From Pseudomonadota bacterium (lineage in GTDB: Bacteria; Pseudomonadota; Gammaproteobacteria; Xanthomonadales; Xanthomonadaceae), in contig JAEZCF010000120.1 of the NCBI GenBank assembly GCA_023430045.1, positions 1 through 19,479 of the forward strand: DNA of 19,479 nt, in the 5' to 3' direction. Position numbers and translations under genes: made by a program. The notes under the pieces were generated by a model that was not told where the DNA came from, did no database searches, and saw only the letters and a list, made by a program, of their open reading frames with translations. Below, piece after piece: positions 1 to 5,824 of the stretch (positions within the stretch are counted from its first letter, which is position 1; each line of letters begins with the position of its first letter).

Positions 1-116
1 CCTTCTGTCCGGAGAGCGTGACGACCAACGGTCGTCACCCACCATGCTCGATCAGCTGCCTTCTGCCCGCAGAGCGTGACGACCAACGGTCGTCACCCTC
101 CGCGCTGGATCAGCCG
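1..116. repeat. 58-bp tandem duplication with 9-bp palindromes, at the 3' end of rluB
   Basis: Positions 1-58 and 59-116 align without gaps at 51 of 58 bases. Each copy holds the perfect inverted repeat GTGACGACC / GGTCGTCAC with an AAC loop (stems 18-26/30-38 and 76-84/88-96). The right-hand copy contains the rluB stop codon (110-112, minus strand), and the left copy keeps the matching TGA (52-54), so the unit includes the end of the gene. The hairpins resemble REP-type palindromes, which are abundant in Stenotrophomonas, but the GTAG tetranucleotide typical of SMAG elements is absent. There is no T-run after the stems in the minus direction, so a classic intrinsic terminator is not supported; mRNA 3'-end protection or REP-like function is possible. 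The first copy starts at the window edge, so more copies could lie outside. Confidence 0.85.
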
Positions 117-1756
117 CCGCGCGGGCCACTGCGGCGCGGGCCACCGGGGCCGCGATTGCCGCCCGGACCACCAGGGCCACGGTTCCCGCCGGGACCGCGA
201 TTGCCGCCCGGGCCACGATTTCCACCGGGGCCGCCTGCGGCACGGTTGCCACCCGGCCCGCGGTTGCCCGCCGGTCGCGCGCTGCCGTACGGGTTGTAAC
301 CCGGGTTGGCGTGGTCGGACGGGAACGACGGTGCATTGCCCGGATGACCATACGGATGCTTGTTTCCCTGGCCGCCACGGTTGCCACCAGCACCAGCGCC
401 GGCACCCGGCGATTTCGGCTTGGCGTACCCACGGCCGCCTGTTCCCTGGCCCTGACCATATCCCTCGCCCTGGCCGCGTGCGCCAGGACCGCGTGCGCCC
501 GGGCCACGGGCACCTGCGCCGGGACCACGCGCACCCGGTCCGCGCGCGCCAGGACCGGCGTTGCGGTGGCCGCTCGGGCCGGTGCTGACACCATCGGGCA
601 CGTACCAGGTACGGAACGCGGCCGGATTGCCTTCCGGCAGCGAGCGGTCGTTCTTCGGCGCACGCTGCTTGAACGGCTTCTGCGACTGCTTGGCGGCCGC
701 TTCACCGGTGACGGTCAGGCCGCCCTTGAAGCCGCCGCCCTTGCCACCGCGGCCACGGCCGCGATCTTCGCGCACGTTGTCGAAGCGGCGCAGTTCGCGG
801 CCTTCATCGGCGGTGTTGTGGCCGTTGACGTAAGCGGTGCCACGGCCGCCGTCGCGGCCCATGCGCACGGTGGTCTTGGCGGCACGACGCTGGCCGATGA
901 CCGGCTGCAGGGTCAGTGCCGACGGCGCGCCTTCTTCCAGCTTCAGCTGCGTGCGCAGCGCTTCCACCTGCGCGGTCGGCAGTTCCACGGAATGCCCGCG
1001 GGTGAGTTCGCGCGGCAGGCTCACGGTGCCATATCGGGTGCGCTTGAGGCGGCTCACCTGGCAGCCCTGGGACTCCCACAGGCGGCGCACTTCGCGGTTG
1101 CGGCCTTCCTTGACCACCACGCGGAACCAGTCGTGCGAATCGGTACCGCCAATGCGCTCGACTTCGTCGAACTTCGCCGGGCCGTCCTCCAGCGCCACGC
1201 CGCGCTGCAGGCGCAGCAGGGTGTTGTCGTCCACCTTGTCCTGGCCTTCAGGGGCGCGTACGCGCACCACGTACTCGCGCTCGACTTCAAAGGACGGATG
1301 CATCATGGCGTTGGCCAGTTCACCGTCGGTGGTGGCCAGCAGCAGGCCGGTGGTATTGATGTCCAGGCGGCCGATCGCGATCCAGCGCGCGCCCTTCAGC
1401 GCGGGCAGGGACTCGAACACGGTCGGGCGGCCTTCGGGGTCCTCACGGGTGGTCACTTCGCCTTCCGGCTTGTTGTAGACCAGGACGCGGGACGGTTCGG
1501 CCAAGGCGGTGGCGACGAAGCCACGGCCATCCAGCTCGATCCTGTCGCCGCTGCGGACCGACATGCCGGTCTGCGCGACTTCGCCGTTGACCTTGACCAG
1601 GCCTTCGGCGATGCGCTGTTCCAGCGCGCGGCGCGAGCCGAGGCCGGCCTGTGCCAGGACCTTGTGCAGGCGTTCTTCAAGCTTGAACTGTTCGGAGGTG
1701 GCTTCACGCTTGAGCGAGAGCTTGTTCAACGACAGCTTGCGGGGGGTGTCACTCAT
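110..1756 (-). CDS. rluB: 23S rRNA pseudouridine synthase RluB-like, with long Gly/Pro/Arg/Asn-rich tail
   Basis: Member of the RsuA/RluB/RluE family, which isomerises a specific uridine of 23S rRNA (U2605 in E. coli for RluB) to pseudouridine. Residues about 28-75 form an S4 RNA-binding domain. The catalytic loop is GRLDINTTGLLL with the nucleophilic Asp at residue 132, followed by the family block around EGRNREVRRLWES. The core ends near residue 290. The remaining roughly 250 residues are low complexity, rich in G, P, R and N, with repeated GPGGNR and GARGP units, making the protein about 548 aa against about 290 in E. coli. The ATG at 1754-1756 was chosen because GGAG lies nine bases upstream; an upstream in-frame start would add 20 residues but runs deep into scpB. 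The start overlaps the scpB stop by eight bases (ATGAGTGA), indicating translational coupling. The family is clear; RluB rather than another RsuA-family member is inferred from size and scpB linkage. Confidence 0.93.
   Translation of the reverse strand: MSDTPRKLSLNKLSLKREATSEQFKLEERLHKVLAQAGLGSRRALEQRIAEGLVKVNGEVAQTGMSVRSGDRIELDGRGFVATALAEPSRVLVYNKPEGEVTTREDPEGRPTVFESLPALKGARWIAIGRLDINTTGLLLATTDGELANAMMHPSFEVEREYVVRVRAPEGQDKVDDNTLLRLQRGVALEDGPAKFDEVERIGGTDSHDWFRVVVKEGRNREVRRLWESQGCQVSRLKRTRYGTVSLPRELTRGHSVELPTAQVEALRTQLKLEEGAPSALTLQPVIGQRRAAKTTVRMGRDGGRGTAYVNGHNTADEGRELRRFDNVREDRGRGRGGKGGGFKGGLTVTGEAAAKQSQKPFKQRAPKNDRSLPEGNPAAFRTWYVPDGVSTGPSGHRNAGPGARGPGARGPGAGARGPGARGPGARGQGEGYGQGQGTGGRGYAKPKSPGAGAGAGGNRGGQGNKHPYGHPGNAPSFPSDHANPGYNPYGSARPAGNRGPGGNRAAGGPGGNRGPGGNRGPGGNRGPGGPGGNRGPGGPRRSGPRGG
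113..280 (-). repeat. Tandem coding repeat GPGGNR in the RluB tail
   Basis: The last 56 codons of rluB encode near-perfect tandem copies of GPGGNR or GGNRGP with small insertions (AA, GP), ending in RRSGPRGG. At DNA level this gives imperfect 15-18 bp periods of CCGCGGTTGCC-like sequence. A second, different repeat block encoding GARGP units lies at about 430-585. Such blocks are prone to slippage, so length variation between strains is expected. Confidence 0.8.
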
Positions 1757-2672
1757 CAACTTTGGCTCCGGCCGACGTTTGGTCGTCGGCCTCTGGTTCG
1801 GAATCGGCTCGGTCAACAGCCACGGTCGTCATCGCGACGGCGTTGTCTTCGCTCTCGTTCACTGGCGCCGCGCGCGTGCCCGGCGCGGTTTCGGGGTGCC
1901 CGTCTTCAGTGGGCGAAGGTGCTTGCTCATCAGGATCGGACGCCATGATGGCGGCCGGGGAATCGGGTCCGGCATCGGCGCCTGCGGCGGCCATGCCTTC
2001 GGTGGGGGTGTCGCCTTCGTCGGCAGGAACATCGCCGGCGGCGCCATCGGCATCATTGGCGGCACCGTCCGGACTGGCCGCGCCCGCCGGCAGCGGCGCG
2101 GCCGGCTGTCCATCGGCGCCCAGCGGCAACTGCGGCTCCAGTTCGGCCAGGTCCTTCAGTTCGGACAGCGGCGGCAGCTCGTCCAGCCGCTTCAGTCCGA
2201 AGTAATCCAGGAAGCCCTTTGTGGTACCAAACAGCGCCGGCCGGCCGGGTACGTCGCGATGGCCCACCACGCGGATCCATTCGCGTTCTTCCAGTGCCTG
2301 GATGATGTTGCTGCTGACCGCAACGCCGCGCACCTGTTCGATCTCGCCGCGGGTGATCGGCTGCCGGTAGGCGATCAGCGCCAGGGTCTCCAGCGTGGCG
2401 CGCGTATAGCGCGTCCTGCGTTCGGTCCACAGCCGGCTGATCCAGCCATGCACTTCGCCGGTCACCTGGTAACGGAAGCCGGAGGCGACTTCCACCAGCT
2501 CCACGCCGCGTCCGTCACAGGCTTCGCGCAGCTGTTCCAGCGCGCGTTCGACACTGCCCGGCGGTGCCGGTTCGTCTTCCGGGAACAGTTCCCTGAGCTG
2601 GACAAGCGTCAGCGGTTGCGCGGACGCCAGCAGGGCCCCTTCGACGATTCGGTTGATGAGCGGTTGATCCAT
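1749..2672 (-). CDS. scpB: Segregation and condensation protein B
   Basis: ScpB is the winged-helix (kite) partner that binds as a dimer to the kleisin ScpA and, with SMC, forms the chromosome-condensing complex. Residues 1 to about 185 are the conserved core, including ETLALIAYRQPITRGEIEQ, the RGVAVSSNII stretch and the RPALFGTTKGFLDYFGL signature near the end of the second winged helix. The last 120 or so residues are an acidic Ala/Gly/Pro/Asp-rich tail not found in short ScpB proteins, probably disordered. ATG 2670-2672 is preferred; a GTG six bases upstream is also in frame. The Shine-Dalgarno is weak for either (a GAG is nearby), and the start is only 13 bases after the scpA stop, so coupling is likely. 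The gene lies between scpA and rluB, an arrangement common in bacteria. Confidence 0.93.
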   Translation of the reverse strand: MDQPLINRIVEGALLASAQPLTLVQLRELFPEDEPAPPGSVERALEQLREACDGRGVELVEVASGFRYQVTGEVHGWISRLWTERRTRYTRATLETLALIAYRQPITRGEIEQVRGVAVSSNIIQALEEREWIRVVGHRDVPGRPALFGTTKGFLDYFGLKRLDELPPLSELKDLAELEPQLPLGADGQPAAPLPAGAASPDGAANDADGAAGDVPADEGDTPTEGMAAAGADAGPDSPAAIMASDPDEQAPSPTEDGHPETAPGTRAAPVNESEDNAVAMTTVAVDRADSEPEADDQTSAGAKVDE

Positions 2673-2685
2673 CGGCACTCGGTGG

Positions 2686-3591
2686 TTACTCAGCGGAAAG
2701 GGGAGCGTCGTTGTCGTCGAATTCGCTGCTGAAGGACAGCGGTTCGTTGGTGTTGCCAGCCGCCAGCGACTTCACGTAGATCGGCGCCAGCGGCGCTTCC
2801 TGCACGATGTCCAGCAACTGTTCCTTGGCCAGTTCCAGCATGGCCAGGAAGGTGACCAGTACCCCGAGCTTGCCTTCCTCGGCGGTGAACAGCGATTCGA
2901 AACGGTAGAACAGGCCTTCCTCCATCCGCCCCAGCAGGTCGCCCATGCGCTGCCGCACGCTCAGCGCCTCGCGCTTGATCGCGTGGCCGCCGAACAGCTC
3001 GGCGCGCTTGAGCACATCGTGCAGCGCCATCAGCATGTCCTTCAGTTCCACCGGCGGCGGCAGCCTGATCGCCGCCCGGTCGGGTACGAAGGCATGCACC
3101 ACGGTGGTGTCGCGGTCCTGCCGGGGCAGGGCGTCGATGTCCTCGGCGGCCTGCTTGAAACGTTCGTACTCCTGCAGGCGGCGTACCAGTTCGGCGCGCG
3201 GATCGGCTTCGTCGCCGTCCTCGCTGACCGGACGCGGCAACAGCATCCGTGACTTCACCTCGGCCAGGATGGCGGCCATCACCAGATACTCGGCAGCAAG
3301 CTCGAAGCGCAGCTCGCGCATCACGGTGATGTATTCCACGTACTGCCGGGTGATCTCGGCGACGGGGATGTCCAGAACGTCCAGGTTCTGCCGGCGGATC
3401 AGGTACAGCAGCAGGTCCAGCGGTCCCTCGAAGGCATCCAGGATGACTTCCAGCGCGTCCGGCGGGATGTACAGGTCCTGCGGGATCTGCAGGACCGGTT
3501 GCCCATGCACCACGGCCAGCGGCATTTCCTGCTGCTGGGGGGCGGGCGGCCGGGTTGACGGGTTCGCGTTGTGCGCGAGTTCGGAAGTCAT
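2686..3591 (-). CDS. scpA: Segregation and condensation protein A (kleisin)
   Basis: ScpA is the kleisin subunit that bridges the SMC dimer and binds ScpB. The conserved N-terminal SMC-binding segment is visible at about residues 52-90, with FEGPLDL at 54-60 followed by LLYLIRRQNLDVLDIPVAEI. The C-terminal third has the winged-helix region (VTFLAMLELAKEQLLDIVQE). At 301 aa it is slightly longer than the usual 250-280 because of a Pro/Gln-rich N-terminal extension of about 40 residues. The ATG at 3589-3591 has no good Shine-Dalgarno, so Met23 (MPLAVVHG) is an alternative start. It is the first gene of the scpA-scpB-rluB operon visible here; no clear promoter was identified upstream. Confidence 0.93.
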   Translation of the reverse strand: MTSELAHNANPSTRPPAPQQQEMPLAVVHGQPVLQIPQDLYIPPDALEVILDAFEGPLDLLLYLIRRQNLDVLDIPVAEITRQYVEYITVMRELRFELAAEYLVMAAILAEVKSRMLLPRPVSEDGDEADPRAELVRRLQEYERFKQAAEDIDALPRQDRDTTVVHAFVPDRAAIRLPPPVELKDMLMALHDVLKRAELFGGHAIKREALSVRQRMGDLLGRMEEGLFYRFESLFTAEEGKLGVLVTFLAMLELAKEQLLDIVQEAPLAPIYVKSLAAGNTNEPLSFSSEFDDNDAPLSAE

Positions 3592-3949
3592 CTAATGGAC
3601 ATCAGGATTGCAACGGACCAGTCGTGGCGCCGTGACCGCACTGCCGGACGGGCCGGTCGCGCGATCAGGAGGCCAGCACGCACCGGGCATCGGTGCGATT
3701 CCACACATCAACAAGCAGGACGCACCGCACCGGCGGGCGACGAAACCAAGGGGAGGTCGTCAACGTGGGCCGGTCGGGGCAGCGGGTCGATCGTCCTGGG
3801 CAGCGGAGCCCTGACTGACGGAATGCTGCGTCCAGCCACGTGCAATGAACGTAGGTTACGGCTTCGGCCGCGTGCTGTCCAGTCGGCGGCGAGGGCGGAT
3901 GCAACCGCTAGAATCGGCGCCGGTTCCACGGCACAACAGGAGACAGCCC
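3592..3949. other. 358-bp gap between divergent scpA and yciI; no convincing gene
   Basis: No open frame here has a recognisable product, a good ribosome-binding site or the codon pattern of the neighbours; the frames present are short and Arg/Gly/Pro-rich, as expected for GC-rich noncoding DNA. It should contain the scpA promoter (minus) and the yciI promoter (plus). A 7-bp perfect hairpin CGCACCG / CGGTGCG with a GGCAT loop lies at 3679-3697, with no T-run after it. A small RNA or decayed gene cannot be excluded from sequence alone. Confidence 0.6.
3909..3914 (+). promoter_or_regulatory. Possible -10 box TAGAAT upstream of yciI
   Basis: TAGAAT matches the sigma-70 -10 consensus at five of six positions and sits 36 bases before the yciI ATG, giving a leader of roughly 30 nt. 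No good -35 element is seen at 16-18 bp spacing, so the call is tentative. Confidence 0.35.
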
Positions 3950-4249
3950 ATGTGGTATGTGATCGAAGGTCATGATGGCAGCGATGTGCTGCCCGCGCGC
4001 CAGGCCGCCCGGCCGGCGCACCTGGCCCGTCTGCGGGCGCTGCAGGACCAGGGCCGGCTGCTGCTGGCCGGTCCCTGCCCGGCAATAGACAGCGAGGATC
4101 CGGGCCCGGCCGGCTACAGCGGCAGCGTGGTGATCGCCGAATTCGCCTCGCTGGACGACGCCCGCCGCTGGGCCGACGCCGACCCCTACGTGGACGCAGG
4201 GGTCTACCAGCGCACCGACGTGCGGCCTTTCCGCAAGGTGCTGCCATGA
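3950..4249 (+). CDS. YciI family protein
   Basis: A 99-residue protein of the YciI/YCII fold (dimeric alpha+beta barrel related to ferredoxin-like dimers). It begins MWYVIEGHDG, with the family's conserved His in RPAHLARL (His24), the central LLLAGPCP strand and turn, and the DPY motif (residues 78-80) before VYQRTDVRPF. The family is widespread; its biochemical role is mostly unknown, and the His/Asp pair suggests catalysis. The start is fixed by AGGAGA at 3938-3943, six bases before the ATG. The stop overlaps the next ATG (ATGA), so it is cotranslated with the BolA-like gene. A yciI-bolA pair is common in xanthomonads, which supports the call. Confidence 0.9.
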   Translation: MWYVIEGHDGSDVLPARQAARPAHLARLRALQDQGRLLLAGPCPAIDSEDPGPAGYSGSVVIAEFASLDDARRWADADPYVDAGVYQRTDVRPFRKVLP

Positions 4250-4524
4250 GCAATGCGGCGCGGATCACGCGGATTCGTTCCGCACTGCAGCAATCGCTGG
4301 CTCCCGAACAGTTGCAGGTGGAGGACGAGAGCCATCTGCATGCAGGTCATGCCGGAGCGCGTGATGGCCGGGGACATTTCAGCGTCCGCATCGTCAGCAG
4401 TGCATTTGACGGAATGCTGCCCCTGGCGCGACATCGCGCCGTCTACACCGCCGTTGGCAGCATGATGGAGACCGATATCCATGCGTTGTCCATCCATGCG
4501 CAGACCCCGGCCGAAGCGGAGTGA
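4246..4524 (+). CDS. BolA family protein (iron-sulfur / morphogene regulator)
   Basis: A 92-residue BolA-like protein. BolA proteins partner monothiol glutaredoxins in [2Fe-2S] handling, and some act as transcriptional regulators through a KH-like class II fold. The visible signature runs from DESHLHAGHAG through GHFSVRIVSSAF to RHRAVY, and the invariant His of the C-terminal IHALSI motif (His79), a likely cluster ligand, is present. The length is typical. Its ATG overlaps the yciI stop by four bases. No obvious terminator follows; a 5-bp hairpin GTCCT/AGGAC lies at 4562-4574 without a T-run. Whether it is BolA proper or a paralogue (IbaG/YrbA) cannot be decided here, although the HAGHAG loop and RHR favour BolA. 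Confidence 0.9.
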   Translation: MSNAARITRIRSALQQSLAPEQLQVEDESHLHAGHAGARDGRGHFSVRIVSSAFDGMLPLARHRAVYTAVGSMMETDIHALSIHAQTPAEAE

Positions 4525-4629
4525 CGTGTTGTCCACTGCGGTCCACCGGCGTCAACCGGACGTCCTGGCAGGACAATCCACGGCCACTCACGTGACATTT
4601 CTGACTGACGGAGTGTTTACATTGGTCAT

Positions 4630-4643
4630 TGGAAACGATTACA
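4630..4643. promoter_or_regulatory. LacI-family (cre-type) operator upstream of lacI
   Basis: TGGAAACGATTACA. Its reverse complement TGTAATCGTTTCCA differs at one position from the site at 8887-8900. The central CG and arms fit the LacI/GalR consensus TGWNANCGNTNWCA with one mismatch. It lies 44 bases before the chosen lacI start. A TTTACA at 4616-4621 could be a -35 element, which would put the operator over the -10 and give autorepression; the -10 itself is not clear. Confidence 0.7.
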
Positions 4644-4686
4644 TTCCGCGCCAGGCTGCAAGGCCCCAGTCGTGGAGGGCGGCTTC

Positions 4687-5751
4687 GTGAACACGTCAGC
4701 GATCACCATCAAGGATGTCGCGCGGGAAGCCAAGGTGTCCGTGGCCACCGTATCCCGCGCACTCAACGGACACGAGAACGTCGCCGAACCGGTGCGCAAG
4801 CTCGTGCTCGAAGTGGCCGCGCGCCTGCGCTATACGCCGCATGCCGCCGCCCGCAGCCTGAGCAGCCGCCGCACCAACACGATCGGCGTGGTGCTGCCCG
4901 ATCTCTATGGCGAGTTCTTTTCCGAGCTGATGCGCGGCATCGACCAGGTGGCACGCACCCGCCGCCAGCATCTGCTTGTGTCCAGTTACCACGGCGACCA
5001 GGAACAGCAGGGCGCCGCGCTGCGCGCGATGCGCGGCCGCGTGGACGGACTGCTGGTGCTGTCCCCGTATGCCGAAAGCCCAGGCTTCCTCACCGACAAC
5101 CTGCCGCAGTCGTTGCCGACCGTGCTGATCAATACCTGGCTGCCCGACCCGGACCATCCGGTGCTGAGCATTGACGACCATGCCGGCGCGGTTGCGATGA
5201 CGCGCCACCTGCTGGACGCGGGTCACCGGCGCATCGCCTTCATTGCCGGCCCGGACTCCAATTACGATGCGCGCGAACGCCTGCGCGGCTTCCGCGATGC
5301 GCTGGCCGCATTCGGTGCAGACGCACGGGGCATCGAGCTGCCCGGTGATTTCGACGAAGCGTCCGGCCATCGCGCGGGGCAGGAACTGCTGGCCGCCGGC
5401 GCATTGCCCGATGCGGTGTTCGCCGCCAACGACATGATGGCCCTGGGCTGCCTGTATGCGTTCGCGCAGGCGGGCGTGCGCGTGCCGGACGATATCGCGC
5501 TGGCAGGCTTCGATGACATCCCGCTGGCGCGGTTCGTTCACCCATCCTTGACCACGATGCAGGTGAGTATCGCTGAGCTCGGTGACATGGCGATGACGCG
5601 CCTCATGCAGTCGATGGATGGAAAGACCCCTGAAGGAGCGGGTGACACGCAGACGCTGGTACCCCGGCTGATCGTGCGCGATTCGAGCAGGCAGGCCCCG
5701 CGCGGGCCTGCCGCAGGTACAGATGAAACCCCACCGTTGGCCGGCCCCTGA
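4687..5751 (+). CDS. LacI family transcriptional regulator of the glucan locus
   Basis: A 354-residue LacI/GalR repressor. The N-terminal helix-turn-helix spans residues 8-27 (IKDVAREAKVSVATVSRALN), followed by the hinge helix PHAAARSLSS that inserts into the minor groove at a central CG. The periplasmic-binding-protein-like effector domain follows, with the standard landmarks TNTIGVVLPDL, GHRRIAFIAGP, FAANDMMALG and GFDDIPLARFVHPSLTT. The GTG at 4687 is chosen because GGAGGG (4674-4679) stands seven bases upstream; another GTG at 4672 overlaps that site. The last 25 residues are a Pro/Gly/Ala extension. It precedes the TonB receptor on the same strand with 73 bases between, and near-identical operators precede this gene and the GH144 gene, so it probably controls the locus, including itself. 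The effector is unknown; sophorose or a longer beta-1,2-gluco-oligosaccharide is a guess from context. Confidence 0.93.
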   Translation: MNTSAITIKDVAREAKVSVATVSRALNGHENVAEPVRKLVLEVAARLRYTPHAAARSLSSRRTNTIGVVLPDLYGEFFSELMRGIDQVARTRRQHLLVSSYHGDQEQQGAALRAMRGRVDGLLVLSPYAESPGFLTDNLPQSLPTVLINTWLPDPDHPVLSIDDHAGAVAMTRHLLDAGHRRIAFIAGPDSNYDARERLRGFRDALAAFGADARGIELPGDFDEASGHRAGQELLAAGALPDAVFAANDMMALGCLYAFAQAGVRVPDDIALAGFDDIPLARFVHPSLTTMQVSIAELGDMAMTRLMQSMDGKTPEGAGDTQTLVPRLIVRDSSRQAPRGPAAGTDETPPLAGP

Positions 5752-5824
5752 TGCCGGCGACATGTTTTCTTGTTTGGCATGAAAGGGGCCGCCCACACGG
5801 CCGCCACCACCCCCGGAGATTTTC

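Noticed and set aside
311..1948. Plus-strand open frame of 545 codons opposite rluB
   Set aside because: Mirror of a low-complexity GC-rich gene; no recognisable product and the minus strand carries S4 and pseudouridine synthase motifs.
3571..3975. Possible 134-codon plus-strand gene between scpA and yciI
   Set aside because: It starts inside scpA and overlaps the yciI start; it is Arg/Gly/Thr-rich with no recognisable motif or good ribosome-binding site.
3816..4420. 14-base match TGACGGAATGCTGC at 3816-3829 and 4407-4420, plus CTGACTGACGGA at 3811 and 4601
   Set aside because: By a rough count, about one chance pair of 14-mers is expected in a window this size, and one copy is inside the conserved bolA coding sequence, so this is not evidence of a repeat element.
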